Made by a program: the position numbers and the translations under genes | Notes under the pieces: generated by a model | What the model was told of the DNA's origin: nothing | The model's database searches: none | What the model saw: the letters and a program-made list of their open reading frames with translations, nothing else | Assembly: GCF_036311985.1 (NCBI RefSeq) | Contig: NZ_JAZDCJ010000049.1 | Origin: JAZDCJ01 sp036311985 | GTDB taxonomy: Bacteria; Actinomycetota; Actinomycetes; Actinomycetales; Micrococcaceae | Strand: one strand, 5' to 3' | DNA: 44,007 bases | Shown here: one piece after another, positions 1 through 9,118 of the stretch | How the letters are laid out: every line of letters starts with the position of its first letter | How positions within the stretch are numbered: position 1 is the first letter of the stretch

Positions 1-177
1 GAGGCGGCCGGGAACGCCGGGCTCCGCTGACGCGGGCCGCCCCCGCCGTCGTCGCACGCCCCGCCGTCGTACTGGTTCCCGGAGGTGCGCCCGGCGCCAC
101 ACCGGGGGCAGAATGAGAGCGGCGAGCCCCGGCGGGACACGATTGACGCGGGACCCGCCCGGGCACGCCGGGCATGA
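1..177. other. Left edge, no gene seen
   Basis: No convincing coding region is visible between the window edge and the hairpin that follows the inositol operon. The short open frames here have no recognisable domain and no ribosome binding site. Part of a gene whose body lies outside the window cannot be excluded. Confidence 0.5.
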
Positions 178-212
178 GGCAGCGGCACGGTCCCCCACAC
201 CGTGCCGCTGCC
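178..212 (-). terminator. Hairpin terminating the inositol operon
   Basis: A perfect 14-bp inverted repeat (GGCAGCGGCACGGT at 178-191 and its complement at 199-212) encloses a 7-nt loop and starts 5 nt after the transporter stop codon. There is no T-run, as is common in high-GC actinobacteria. The right arm is repeated exactly at 239-252 inside the end of the transporter gene, so an alternative longer hairpin is possible. Confidence 0.7.
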
Positions 213-216
213 GCTC

Positions 217-1689
217 TCAGGCGGCGTGGTGGGGACCCACCGTGCCGCTGCCGGGACGGGCCAGGGCGGCCCGGTCGCCGGCACGGAACTCCTCCTCGAG
301 CTCCTCGAGCGTCTTGCCGCGGGTCTCCGGGAGGTAGAGCTTCACGAAGACCACCGCGCCGACGCCGAGGACGGCGAAGAGGTAGAAGGTATTGGAGATG
401 CCCATCGCGTCCACGAGCATCGGGAACGAGAACCCGACGCCGAAGTTCACGATCCACAGGACGAACGTCGCCACGCCCATCCCCAGGCCGCGGATCCGCT
501 GCGGGAAGATCTCGGAGAGCATGAGCCACGTGACCGTCGAGATCGAGGCCTGCTGGAACGCCAGGAAGGTCACGGTCAGCGACAGGATCACGAAGCCGCG
601 GGCCGTTCCCTCCGGCAGCACGGAGGAGAAGAAGCCGATCAGCGCGAGCGCGGAGATGGTCCCCAGCTGGCCCGTGATGAGCATCGGCCGGCGCCCCACC
701 TTGCCGAGCAGCCAGATCCCGAAGAAGACGGCGACGACCGAGACCACCCCGTTGGCGATGTTCGCCGTCAGGGCCGCCTGCGTGCCGAAGCCGGCCTGCT
801 TCAGGATCTCCGTGCCGTAGTACATGATCGAGTTCACGCCCGTGATCTGCTGGCAGACCGCGATCCCGATCCCGATCAGGAACACGCGCCGCAGCCATGG
901 CGCCTTGAGGTCGGCGACCGTTCCCTTGGTGGCCTCGTAGTCCTGCCGGGCGGCCTCGGTGACCTCGGCGAGCTCGCGCCGCGCCAACGCCGCGCTGCGG
1001 ATCCGCTGGAGCACCTCGAACGCCTCGGAGTAGCTGCCGATCGAGGCCAGCCAGCGCGGGGACTCCGGGACGCGGAGCATCCCGATCCACAAGGCGATCG
1101 CCGGCAGGGTCGCGAGCACCAGCATCCAGCGCCAGATGTGCAGCTGATCGGCCCAGACGTTGCCGAGCACGGCGTTGGTGATGAACGCGAGGAGCTGGCC
1201 CACGACGATCATCAGCTCGTTGCGCGTGACCATCTGGCCGCGCAGGTGCGCGGGCGAGACCTCCGCGAGGAACACCGGGACCATGACCGAGGCGCCGCCG
1301 ACGGCCATGCCGAGGATGAACCGGAACGGCACCATGACGGCCACCGCGGGGGCGAAGGAGACGCCGAGCGTGCCGATCAGGAACACGCCCGCCAGGGCCA
1401 TGATCATGCGCCGGCGCCCGTAGCGGTCGGCGAGCCGGCCGCCGAACATGGCCCCGAAGGCCGCCCCGAGGAGCAGGGAACTCGTCACGAGCCCCGTCGT
1501 GAACGGCGTCAGCCCGAGGTCCTCCTCCATAAACGGCAGGGCTCCGTTGATGACGCCCGTGTCGTAGCCGAACAGGAGGCCGCCAAGTGTGCTCACGGCC
1601 ATGATGCGCTTGAGGTTCTTGTTGGGTTCTCCGTGGTCCGCCGTCGTGGCGGTGCCGGGTGCAACGGGCAGGGTCATGGGTCGGTTCAC
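217..1689 (-). CDS. MFS sugar porter, probable myo-inositol transporter (IolT-like)
   Basis: A 490-aa secondary transporter of the major facilitator superfamily, sugar porter type, with 12 predicted membrane helices. It would bring a polyol or sugar in by cation symport. Visible family signatures are GGRLADRYGRRR (residues 83-94), RFxLGxxxGG (123-132), PESPRWL (208-214), QQITGVNSIMYYG (280-292) and PETRGKT (454-460). The start is a GTG at 1689 with GGAGG ten bases upstream; an in-frame ATG four codons later lacks such a site. It is the last gene of the inositol operon, 42 bp after the iolH-like gene, so myo-inositol is the likely substrate. The substrate is inferred from context: glucose and pentose porters share the same motifs. 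Confidence 0.88.
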   Translation of the reverse strand: MNRPMTLPVAPGTATTADHGEPNKNLKRIMAVSTLGGLLFGYDTGVINGALPFMEEDLGLTPFTTGLVTSSLLLGAAFGAMFGGRLADRYGRRRMIMALAGVFLIGTLGVSFAPAVAVMVPFRFILGMAVGGASVMVPVFLAEVSPAHLRGQMVTRNELMIVVGQLLAFITNAVLGNVWADQLHIWRWMLVLATLPAIALWIGMLRVPESPRWLASIGSYSEAFEVLQRIRSAALARRELAEVTEAARQDYEATKGTVADLKAPWLRRVFLIGIGIAVCQQITGVNSIMYYGTEILKQAGFGTQAALTANIANGVVSVVAVFFGIWLLGKVGRRPMLITGQLGTISALALIGFFSSVLPEGTARGFVILSLTVTFLAFQQASISTVTWLMLSEIFPQRIRGLGMGVATFVLWIVNFGVGFSFPMLVDAMGISNTFYLFAVLGVGAVVFVKLYLPETRGKTLEELEEEFRAGDRAALARPGSGTVGPHHAA

Positions 1690-1731
1690 CGTTCGTCGTC
1701 CTCCGGGGCTGTCGTCGTCCGCGGCCCCGGG

Positions 1732-2604
1732 CTACTGCGTGCTGGAGACGTACTCCTGCATGGCCCGTAGCTGGTAGCGGGAGACCTCGTGCGCGTTCTC
1801 GTTCTCGGCGAAGACCGAGGAGACCATGACGGACTCCTGGCGCCCGTAGAAGCCGTTCTCCGCGAGGCCGCCGAAGAACTCGTCCCAGTTCACGTCGCCG
1901 TCGCCGATCTTGAGGTGCTGGTGCACGCGCACCGGGTTGCCCGGCGGGTTGGTGATGTAGCGCAGGCCGTGTGAGGCGTGGTGGTTCATGGTGTCGGCCA
2001 CGTGGACCACGCGCAGGCGGTCCCCGACGGCGTCCATGATGTCCAGGGGCGCGTCCTTCATGTGGAAGGAGTGCGCGGCGACGTAGACGAACGAGAGGTT
2101 CGGCGAGTTCACGCCGCGGATCACGCGCCAGGCCGCGAGCCCCTCCTCGACGAAGTCGTCCGGGTGCGGGTCGATCGCGACGTCGATCCCCTCGCGCTCG
2201 ATCAGGGGCAGGAGTTCCTCGAGGGAGCGGTAGAACGCGGCCTCCGACGCCTCGGCGTGCTCCGGGCGGCCGGAGAACTCCGTGTTCATCTGCCGCACGC
2301 CGAGGTCGACGGCGATCTGGATGGCGCGCTTCCAGTAGCGGACGGCGGCCTCCCGCTCCCACTCGACGGGCGAGGACCAGCGCAGCACGGGCAGCACGGA
2401 GGCGATTTCGACGCCGGCGGCGCGGCATGCGTCGCGCAGCCCGCCCACGAGCCGGTCGTCGGCCTTCGGGTGGGTGAAGAACGGAACGACGTCCGCGTGC
2501 GGGGTGAGCTGCAGGTACTTGTAGCCGAGGTCCGCCGCGAGCTGTGGGAACTCGAGGACGGAATGGCTGTGGTGGAAGGGGGTGGGATCCAGGGCGATCT
2601 TCAT
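1732..2604 (-). CDS. iolH: Sugar phosphate isomerase/epimerase family protein, IolH-like
   Basis: A 290-aa xylose-isomerase-like TIM barrel. Candidate metal ligands sit at strand ends: E109 in NTEF, D145 and H147 in DPHPDD, H201 and D204 in HVADT, and E257 in GRQES. It starts with ATG behind AGGAGAG, 18 bp after the iolG-like gene. The position matches iolH of the Corynebacterium glutamicum inositol cluster, which lies after iolG. The exact reaction of IolH is not settled; isomerisation of an inosose or a downstream keto acid is plausible. IolI-type inosose isomerase is the main alternative name. Confidence 0.8.
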   Translation of the reverse strand: MKIALDPTPFHHSHSVLEFPQLAADLGYKYLQLTPHADVVPFFTHPKADDRLVGGLRDACRAAGVEIASVLPVLRWSSPVEWEREAAVRYWKRAIQIAVDLGVRQMNTEFSGRPEHAEASEAAFYRSLEELLPLIEREGIDVAIDPHPDDFVEEGLAAWRVIRGVNSPNLSFVYVAAHSFHMKDAPLDIMDAVGDRLRVVHVADTMNHHASHGLRYITNPPGNPVRVHQHLKIGDGDVNWDEFFGGLAENGFYGRQESVMVSSVFAENENAHEVSRYQLRAMQEYVSSTQ

Positions 2605-2622
2605 GGGCGTCTCTCCTGTCGG

Positions 2623-3636
2623 TTACGCGTAGAGCGCGGGCTTCTCGTTGAGGACGACGGCGACCTTGCCGCCCGTGCGCTGGGCCTCGACCCCGGCCTC
2701 GCAGCACGCGGCCGTGGCGTAGCCGTCCCACGCGCTCGGACCCGCGATCGCGCCGCGGCGCGCGGCGTCCGCCCAGGCCTGGATCTCGACGTCGTAGGCC
2801 GCGCCGAAGCGGGCCTCGAAGCCGGGGGCGACGATCCCGCCCCAGCGGCCGGCGCTGCGGACGTAGGGGCCGGCGTCGTGGCCGATGGAGACGATGCCGG
2901 TCTCGAGGGTCGCCTGCGTGGCCACCTCGTAGCCGAACTGGGCGTTGACGTAGATCTCGACGTCGGCGAGCACGCCGGACTCGGTCTCCAGGAGCACGTG
3001 CTGCGGGTCGTGCTGGCCCTCGGGCGCGTGCCGGGTGGGCTTGCCGAGGCGGACCTGCACCGAGGTGATCTCCTCGCCCGTGAAGAAGCGGACGGCGTCG
3101 AACTCGTGGACCACCGAGTCGTTGATGAGCATCTCGTTGGTGAAGCCGGGCGGGGTGTCGGGGTTGCGGTGCTGGTGGTGCAGCATGAGCAGCTCGCCGA
3201 ACTCGCCCGAGCGGATCGACTCGCGCAGCCGCACGTAGTCGGCGTCGAAGCGGCGCATGAAGCCCACCTGGATGAGCTGGCGGCCGAGCGCGGCCTCCGC
3301 CTGGACGATCTCCCACGAGGAGGCGGCGTCGGGCGTCAGCGGCTTCTCGCACAGGATCGGCAGGCCGCGCTCAAGCGCGGCGAGCAGGATGTCCTTGTGG
3401 AGGAAGCCCGGGGTCGCGATGAGGACCGCGTCGACGTCCCGGCCCTCGAGCGCCTCGGCGGCGTCGGCGAGCGCGACGGCGCCGGGGATCCCCTCGATGG
3501 CCGCGCGGGCGCGGTCCAGGTCGATGTCGACGACGGCGGAGACCTCGGCACCGTTGATGCGGTGGTGCAGGCGCTGGATGTGGTCGGCGCCCATGCGTCC
3601 GGCTCCGATGACGGCAACGCGAAGCGTCTCTGCCAC
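2623..3636 (-). CDS. iolG: Inositol 2-dehydrogenase (Gfo/Idh/MocA family)
   Basis: A 337-aa NAD-dependent dehydrogenase that would oxidise myo-inositol to scyllo-inosose, the first step of the pathway. The N-terminal Rossmann motif GAGRMG is at 11-16 and the family EKP motif with its catalytic lysine at 97-99. D173, H177 and D180 (DSVVHEFD) match the substrate-binding and proton-relay residues. The start is a GTG with AAAGGAG five bases upstream. It lies between the iolE-like and iolH-like genes on the same strand, 52 bp after the former. The paralogue at 16459-17526 has the same fold but lies outside this operon. Confidence 0.88.
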   Translation of the reverse strand: MAETLRVAVIGAGRMGADHIQRLHHRINGAEVSAVVDIDLDRARAAIEGIPGAVALADAAEALEGRDVDAVLIATPGFLHKDILLAALERGLPILCEKPLTPDAASSWEIVQAEAALGRQLIQVGFMRRFDADYVRLRESIRSGEFGELLMLHHQHRNPDTPPGFTNEMLINDSVVHEFDAVRFFTGEEITSVQVRLGKPTRHAPEGQHDPQHVLLETESGVLADVEIYVNAQFGYEVATQATLETGIVSIGHDAGPYVRSAGRWGGIVAPGFEARFGAAYDVEIQAWADAARRGAIAGPSAWDGYATAACCEAGVEAQRTGGKVAVVLNEKPALYA

Positions 3637-3688
3637 GGCTGCTCCTTTCAGGGGTGGGGCCCGGGGACCGGGCGGAGGGTGGAGGGTG

Positions 3689-4618
3689 TCAGACGCGGGT
3701 GCGGGACCCGCAGGAGAGCAGGTGCCGGCGCGTCCGGGTTGCGATCGGGAGCGGGACGGAGAAGTCCGCGACGGGATACATGTCCTGCTCGACGATCCCG
3801 TAGACGTGCCTCTCGAGCTTCTCGACGGCGTCGATGACGGCGCCGAGGTCCGGCAGGCCGGCGGGCGGCTCGACCATGACTCCGGCGAGGTTCGCGGCGG
3901 CCCAGGTCAGGTTCCGCTCACGGACGGTGGCGAGGACCTGCGGGTCGATCTGCTTCAAGTGCAGGTAGCCGATCCGTTCCGGGTACTTCTCGATGAGCTC
4001 CACGGAGGACGCGCCGCCGTACTCCGCGTGGCCCGTGTCCAGGCACAGGGTCGTCAGCTTCGGGTCGGTGTTCTGCAGGAACGTCTCGATGTCCGCCTGG
4101 CCGCACACGTGCGAGTCGGCGTGCGAGTGGAACTGCTGCTGCAGCCCGTACTCCTCCTGCAGGATCCGCCCCAGCCGGTCGTGTCCGGCGAAGAGCGAGG
4201 ACCAGGCCTCGGCCGAGAGGTGCTCGTCCTCGACGGCCTCGCCCGTGACGTCGTCGCGCCACATGGCCGGGATCACGACGATGTGCTGCCCGCCGAGCGC
4301 CGCCGTGAGCTCGGCGACCTTGCGGGCCGGCTCCCAGGCCTGTTCCCAGGCGCCCGCCGATCCGTCGAGCCCGCGGTGGAAGGCCGTGAACACGGTGCCG
4401 GCGCAGACGTTCAGGTCCCGGGCGGCGAGCTCGTCGGCAAGCCGCGACGGGTCGGTCGGCAGGTAGCCGTAGGGACCCAGCTCGATCGTCTTGTAGCCGG
4501 CCTCGGCGACCTCGTCGAGGAAGCGCTGCCAGGGGGTCTGCTTCGGGTCGTCGGCGAACCAGACGCCCCAGGAGTCGGGGGCCGTGCCGATCGTGATGTG
4601 CCGCTGGATGTCGTTCAT
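3689..4618 (-). CDS. iolE: Inosose dehydratase-like TIM barrel (IolE)
   Basis: A 309-aa protein of the xylose isomerase-like TIM-barrel family, expected to dehydrate scyllo-inosose to the trihydroxycyclohexanedione used by IolD. The N-terminal GTAPDSWGVWF (11-21) is a hallmark of IolE proteins. Further conserved metal-site candidates are HSHADSH (164-170) and D194/H197 in LDTGHAEYGG. It starts at an ATG preceded by AAAGGGACGCAGGAC, 24 bp after the iolA gene. Sequence and operon position agree; a closely related sugar isomerase is the only serious alternative. Confidence 0.88.
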   Translation of the reverse strand: MNDIQRHITIGTAPDSWGVWFADDPKQTPWQRFLDEVAEAGYKTIELGPYGYLPTDPSRLADELAARDLNVCAGTVFTAFHRGLDGSAGAWEQAWEPARKVAELTAALGGQHIVVIPAMWRDDVTGEAVEDEHLSAEAWSSLFAGHDRLGRILQEEYGLQQQFHSHADSHVCGQADIETFLQNTDPKLTTLCLDTGHAEYGGASSVELIEKYPERIGYLHLKQIDPQVLATVRERNLTWAAANLAGVMVEPPAGLPDLGAVIDAVEKLERHVYGIVEQDMYPVADFSVPLPIATRTRRHLLSCGSRTRV

Positions 4619-4642
4619 GTCCTGCGTCCCTTTCCTGCGGGG

Positions 4643-6166
4643 CTAGTTGGACGGGAAGTTGAAGGAGGCCGTGGATTCCTGCGCCGGCTCGGGCCAGCGC
4701 TGGGTCACGGCCTTGCCGCGGGTGTAGAAGCGCACGCCGTCGGGGCCGTAGATGTGGTGGTCGCCGAACAGCGAGTCCTTCCAGCCGCCGAAGGAGTGCC
4801 ACGCCACGGGGACGGGCAGCGGGATGTTGACGCCGACCATGCCCACGCGGATGCGGCGGGTGTAGGTGCGGGCGTGCGCCCCGGACGAGGTGAAGATCGC
4901 GGTGCCGTTGCCGTACGGGTTGGCGTTGACGAGCTCGATGGCCTCCTCGAGCGAGTTGACGCGGACCACGACGAGCACGGGGCCGAAGATCTCCTCGGTG
5001 TAGGCGCTCATCTCGGTGGTGACCTTGTCGATCACCGTGGGGCCGATGAAGAAGCCCTCCTCGTGGTCCTTCACGACCAGCTCCCGCCCGTCGACGAGCA
5101 CGGCGGCGCCGGCCTCGCCGGCCTCGCCGACGATCCGCTGGATGCGGGTCTTCGAGGCCGGGGTGATGACGGGTCCCATGTCGGCGGCGGGGTCCGTGCC
5201 GTCGGCCACGGTGATGTCGTTCGCCCGGTCCACGAGCCGGTCCAGGAGCGCGTCGCCCGCGGCGCCGACGGCCACGGCCACGGAGATGGCCATGCAGCGC
5301 TGGCCGGCGGAGCCGAACGCGGCGGCGGTGAGGTGGTCCGCGGCGAGGTCCAGGTCGGCGTCGGGCATGACGACGGCGTGGTTCTTGGCGCCGCCGAGGG
5401 CCTGCACGCGCTTGCCGTGCTTCGTGGCGGTCTCGTGGACGTACCGGGCGATCGGGGTGGAGCCGACGAAGGAGATCCCGTCGACGTCGGGGTGCGTGAG
5501 CAGCCCGTCGACCGTCTCCTTGCCACCGTGCAGGACGGTGAAGACGCCGTCGGGCAGGCCGGCCTCCTGGAACAGCCGGGCGATGAGCAGGCTCGCGGAG
5601 GGGTCTCGCTCGGAGGGCTTGAGGATGAACGCATTGCCGGCGGCGATCGCGACGGGCGCCATCCACAGGGGCACCATGACGGGGAAGTTGAACGGCGTGA
5701 TGCCGGCGACGACGCCGAGGGGCTGGCGGAAGGAGAAGACGTCGATCCCGCCGGAGACCTGGTCCGAGTACTCGCCCTTGAGCGACTGGGAGATCCCGCA
5801 GGCGAACTCGACGACCTCGAGGCCGCGCCCGATCTCGCCGGCCGCGTCGGAGAGCACCTTGCCGTGCTCGCTCGTGACGATGCGGGCGAGCTCGTCGGTG
5901 TGCGCGGCGAGCAGCTCGCGGAACCTGAAGAGGACCGCGGTGCGGCGGGCGATCGAGACCTCGCCCCATGTGTCGGCGGCGGCCCGCGCGGCGGCGACGG
6001 CGGCCTCGAGGTCGGCCGGGCCCGCGAGCCGCAGCTCGCCCGTGACCTCGCCGGTCGCCGGGTTGTAGACGGGCTGCGTGGCGGTGCCCTCGCCGGCCGT
6101 CTCGGCGCCGTTGATGAAGTGGTTGATGGTCCGCACGCCCGTGGCGGTCGTGGTCTGCGTGGTCAT
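4643..6166 (-). CDS. iolA: CoA-acylating (methyl)malonate-semialdehyde dehydrogenase
   Basis: A 507-aa aldehyde dehydrogenase of the MmsA/IolA family, converting malonate semialdehyde with CoA and NAD to acetyl-CoA and CO2, the last step of inositol breakdown. The catalytic cysteine is C291 in GQRCMAIS. N160 in the ITPFNFP segment and KPSE (183-186) are in place. The glutamate that acts as general base in hydrolytic ALDHs is replaced in LGGAKNH (258-264), as is usual in the CoA-dependent subgroup. The start has GAGAGGAAG upstream. It is 55 bp behind iolD. The same enzyme type (mmsA) also serves valine catabolism, but the neighbours favour inositol. Confidence 0.93.
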   Translation of the reverse strand: MTTQTTTATGVRTINHFINGAETAGEGTATQPVYNPATGEVTGELRLAGPADLEAAVAAARAAADTWGEVSIARRTAVLFRFRELLAAHTDELARIVTSEHGKVLSDAAGEIGRGLEVVEFACGISQSLKGEYSDQVSGGIDVFSFRQPLGVVAGITPFNFPVMVPLWMAPVAIAAGNAFILKPSERDPSASLLIARLFQEAGLPDGVFTVLHGGKETVDGLLTHPDVDGISFVGSTPIARYVHETATKHGKRVQALGGAKNHAVVMPDADLDLAADHLTAAAFGSAGQRCMAISVAVAVGAAGDALLDRLVDRANDITVADGTDPAADMGPVITPASKTRIQRIVGEAGEAGAAVLVDGRELVVKDHEEGFFIGPTVIDKVTTEMSAYTEEIFGPVLVVVRVNSLEEAIELVNANPYGNGTAIFTSSGAHARTYTRRIRVGMVGVNIPLPVPVAWHSFGGWKDSLFGDHHIYGPDGVRFYTRGKAVTQRWPEPAQESTASFNFPSN

Positions 6167-6221
6167 GGCTTCCTCTCGGGGTCTGCTGTCGTGGGGGGCT
6201 GGGCGGGCCGGGGCGGCCCGG

Positions 6222-8168
6222 CTAGCCCAGGTAGTGCTGCTGGATGGACTTCTTCTGCGTGTAGGTCCCGTAGGCGGCGCGGGTCGAGTCGAGCTCGGAG
6301 ACGGCCGAGACCGGCACGTCCCACCAGGACTCGGAGTCGGGCGCGTCCAGGAGCGGATCGGATTCGATGTGGATCACGATCGGACCGGAGCCCTCGGGCG
6401 CGGCCTTGGCCTCGGCCACGGCCGCGGCGAGCGCGTCGATCGCGTCGGGCCCCGGCTCGATCCGGAGGACCCGCACCCCGAGCGACTCGGCGTTGGCGGC
6501 GAGGTCGACGGGGAGCTTCTCCCCCGCGTCGAAGGAGTGCCCCTGCCGGTCCAGCACGCGGTACTGGGTGCCGAAGCGCTGGGATCCGAGGGACTCGGAG
6601 AGCGAGCCGATCGAGGCGTAGCCGTGGTTCTGGATGAGCACGGTGATGAGCTTGATCCCCTCGGCCACCGCGGTGACAAGCTCGGTATGCATCATCAGGT
6701 AGGAGCCGTCGCCGACCATGACGACGACGTCGCGCGCCTCGGTCCCGTCCGCCGCGGCCTCGTCGAGCGCGGCCCGCTTGACGCCGAGCCCGCCGGCGAT
6801 CTCGTAGCCCATGCAGGAGAACGCGTACTCGACGTGGTAGCCGTAGGCGTCCTTGACGCGCCACATCTTGTGCAGGTCCCCGGGCAGCGAGCCGGCGGCG
6901 CAGACCACCACATCGGTGTCCGCCATGGCGCCGCGGACGGCGCCGATGATCTCGTTCTGCGCCGGCAGCGGGGCATGGCGGGTCGTGAACGCCTCGTCGA
7001 CGGTCGCGTCCCAGCGCCGCTTCTCCTCGGCGACCACGTGCTCGAGGTCCGCGCCGACGCGGTACCCGGACAGCGCCGTCGTCAGCGCCTCGAGGGCCTT
7101 GCGGGCGTCCGCGACGATCGGCAGGGACGTCCCGTGCTTGTACGCGTCGAGGGCGGCGACGTTGATGTTGATGAAGGAGGCGTCCGGGTTCTGGAACGCC
7201 GTCCTCGAGGCCGTGGTGAAGTCCTCGTAGCGCGTGCCGATCCCGATCACGAGGTCCGCCTCCCGCGCCAGGGCGTTCGCCGCCGTCGTCCCCGTGGAGC
7301 CGATCGCGCCGAGGCAGTACGGGGCGTCCCAGGGCAGCGAGCCGACGCCGGCCTGCGTGTAGCCGACGGGGATCCCGGTGGCCTCGGCGAACGCGGCGAG
7401 CTGGTCCTGGGCGAACGCGTAGAGCACGCCGCCTCCGGCGACGACGAGGGGGCGCTTGGCCGCGCGGATGCGGCGCGCGGCCTCGGCGATGTCGGCGGCG
7501 TCCGGCTCGGGGCGGCGGATCCGCCACTCGCGCTCGGCGAGGAACTCCTCGGGGACCGCGAAGGCCTCGGCCTGGACGTCCTGCGGGAGCGAGATCGTCA
7601 CGGCACCGGTCTCGGCCGGGTCCGTCAGCACGCGCAGCCCGTGCATGAACGCGGAGAACAACTGCTCGGGCCGGTTGACCCGGTCGAAGTACTTGGACAG
7701 CGGGCGGAACGCGTCGTTGACCGTGATGTCGTAGCCATGGGGGTGCTCGAGCTGCTGGAGCACGGGGTCGGCGGCCCGCGTCGCGAAGGTGTCGCTCGGC
7801 AGCAGCAGGACGGGCAGGCGGTTGGCCGTGGCCAGCGCGGCGCCCGTGAGCAGGTTGGAAGAGCCGGGGCCGATCGACGTGGACACGGCGTACGTCGCGC
7901 GGCGGCGCGTGTGGCGGGCGTAGCCGACGGCCTGGTGCGATTGCGCCTGCTCGTTGCGTCCCTGGTAGTAGGGCATGAGCGTGGGATCGGCGGCCTGCCA
8001 CTGCTTCAGGGCCTGTCCGACGCCGGCGACGTTGCCGTGGCCGAAGATCCCGAACATGCCGGGGATCAGCCGGCCGCGGTAGTCCTGCCCGCCGACCGAG
8101 TCGACGACGTACTGGCGCCCGAGGAACTCGACGACCGCCTGCGCGACGGTCAGGGTGCGCTGTGCCAT
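6222..8168 (-). CDS. iolD: 3D-(3,5/4)-trihydroxycyclohexane-1,2-dione acylhydrolase
   Basis: A 648-aa thiamine-diphosphate enzyme that opens the inositol-derived ring to 5-deoxyglucuronate. Length matches IolD (about 640). The N-terminal domain carries RNEQ (71-74) with the glutamate expected to activate the cofactor. The C-terminal TPP/Mg site is GDGSY (486-490), with the partner asparagine N514 in QNHGYASIG. It begins 5 bp after the stop of the preceding gene, whose last codons contain its AAGGAG site, so the two are probably translated together. Acetolactate synthases share the fold, but ring-hydrolase identity is well supported by context and overall sequence. Confidence 0.93.
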   Translation of the reverse strand: MAQRTLTVAQAVVEFLGRQYVVDSVGGQDYRGRLIPGMFGIFGHGNVAGVGQALKQWQAADPTLMPYYQGRNEQAQSHQAVGYARHTRRRATYAVSTSIGPGSSNLLTGAALATANRLPVLLLPSDTFATRAADPVLQQLEHPHGYDITVNDAFRPLSKYFDRVNRPEQLFSAFMHGLRVLTDPAETGAVTISLPQDVQAEAFAVPEEFLAEREWRIRRPEPDAADIAEAARRIRAAKRPLVVAGGGVLYAFAQDQLAAFAEATGIPVGYTQAGVGSLPWDAPYCLGAIGSTGTTAANALAREADLVIGIGTRYEDFTTASRTAFQNPDASFININVAALDAYKHGTSLPIVADARKALEALTTALSGYRVGADLEHVVAEEKRRWDATVDEAFTTRHAPLPAQNEIIGAVRGAMADTDVVVCAAGSLPGDLHKMWRVKDAYGYHVEYAFSCMGYEIAGGLGVKRAALDEAAADGTEARDVVVMVGDGSYLMMHTELVTAVAEGIKLITVLIQNHGYASIGSLSESLGSQRFGTQYRVLDRQGHSFDAGEKLPVDLAANAESLGVRVLRIEPGPDAIDALAAAVAEAKAAPEGSGPIVIHIESDPLLDAPDSESWWDVPVSAVSELDSTRAAYGTYTQKKSIQQHYLG

Positions 8169-8173
8169 GTCTT

Positions 8174-9118
8174 CTAGGACTCCTTCGAGGTGATGCCCGC
8201 GGCGGCCGGGGCCGGCGTGGTCTTGAGCAGGGAGGCGGCCGTTGCCACCGCGGCGGCGACGTCGCCGTCGGGAGGATACAGGAGGGTGCGGCCCACGGTC
8301 AGGCCCTGGACGCCCGGGAGGGCGAGGGCGTCCGACCAGCTCGCGAAGACCTCGTCGGGGGCGCCGTCGGGGTCGCCGCCCAGGAGCACGGTCGGCATCG
8401 TCGTGGCCGCCATGACGCGTTCCATCTCCGCCACCACGGGCAGCTTCATCCAGGTGTAGGCGCTCGTGGCCCCGAGTCCGGAGGCGATCGCGACGGACTT
8501 GACGACGGCGTCGGCCGAGAGGTCGTTGCGGACCCGCCCGTCGACCCAGGAGGAGAGGAACGGCTCGACCATGGCGATCAGGCCCCGCGCGGCGAGCTCG
8601 TCGATCGCGTGGGCCGTGTTCTCCAGGACCGAGGCCGTCGCGGGGTCCCCGAGGCCGATCCGGGTGAGCATCTTGCCGCCGTCGGCCCCGAACGCCGCGA
8701 GCGCCTCGGCGGTGTGACCCGTGAAGCGGTCGTCGAGCTCGTTGACGAATCCTGCGAGCCCCCCGCGGTTCATGGAGCCGAAGACGAGCTTGCCCTCGAG
8801 CGCACCGAGGAGCAGGAGGTCGTCCATGACGTCGGGGCTCGCGAGCACGCCGTCGACGGCCGGGTTCTCGAGCGCGGTGCGCAGGCGGTCCAGGAGGTCG
8901 CGCCGGTCGGCCATGGCCGTCGCATCGGAACCGACGGCGAGCGCCCCACGGGCCGGGTGGTCGGCCGCGATGATGAAGTTCTGCCGGCCCAGGACGGGGC
9001 CCGGGTGGCGCCGGCGGGCCACGGCCGCGGCGGCCACGGCGCCGGGATCCTCGAGCCGGAGCCGCGTGAGCTGCTCGTAGCGCCGGGGGTCCTGCGGGTC
9101 GATGGAGTGAAGGCTCAC
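8174..9118 (-). CDS. Cgl0159-type (beta/alpha)8 protein, probable aldolase of the inositol pathway
   Basis: A 314-aa protein resembling the (beta/alpha)8 family named after C. glutamicum Cgl0159, which sits inside that organism's iol cluster. The fold is of the DeoC/LacD class I aldolase type. Lysines K149 (GGKMLTR) and K225 (TWMKLPVV) are positioned like those of Schiff-base aldolases; this is my reading, not proof. The start is the GTG at 9118, whose GTGA overlaps the iolC stop, so translation is coupled to the kinase. No IolJ/FbaA-like gene is present here, so cleavage of 2-deoxy-5-keto-gluconate 6-phosphate is the most economical role. A longer upstream open frame lacks the family's N-terminus. 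Confidence 0.8.
   Translation of the reverse strand: MSLHSIDPQDPRRYEQLTRLRLEDPGAVAAAAVARRRHPGPVLGRQNFIIAADHPARGALAVGSDATAMADRRDLLDRLRTALENPAVDGVLASPDVMDDLLLLGALEGKLVFGSMNRGGLAGFVNELDDRFTGHTAEALAAFGADGGKMLTRIGLGDPATASVLENTAHAIDELAARGLIAMVEPFLSSWVDGRVRNDLSADAVVKSVAIASGLGATSAYTWMKLPVVAEMERVMAATTMPTVLLGGDPDGAPDEVFASWSDALALPGVQGLTVGRTLLYPPDGDVAAAVATAASLLKTTPAPAAAGITSKES

Noticed and set aside
202..1770. Very long open frames opposite real genes, here and at 1978-6637, 6078-8177, 10294-13980, 21074-24157 and 26606-31258
   Set aside because: They are by-products of GC-rich codon use. Their products are Arg/Ala/Gly/His-rich without domains and lie over well-recognised genes on the other strand or frame.
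2993..3002. AGCACGTGCT matches to the LacI operator core inside iolG, also at 26487-26496 in the NUDIX gene
   Set aside because: They arise from common codons for Glu-His-Val-Leu within genes and lack the paired second site.
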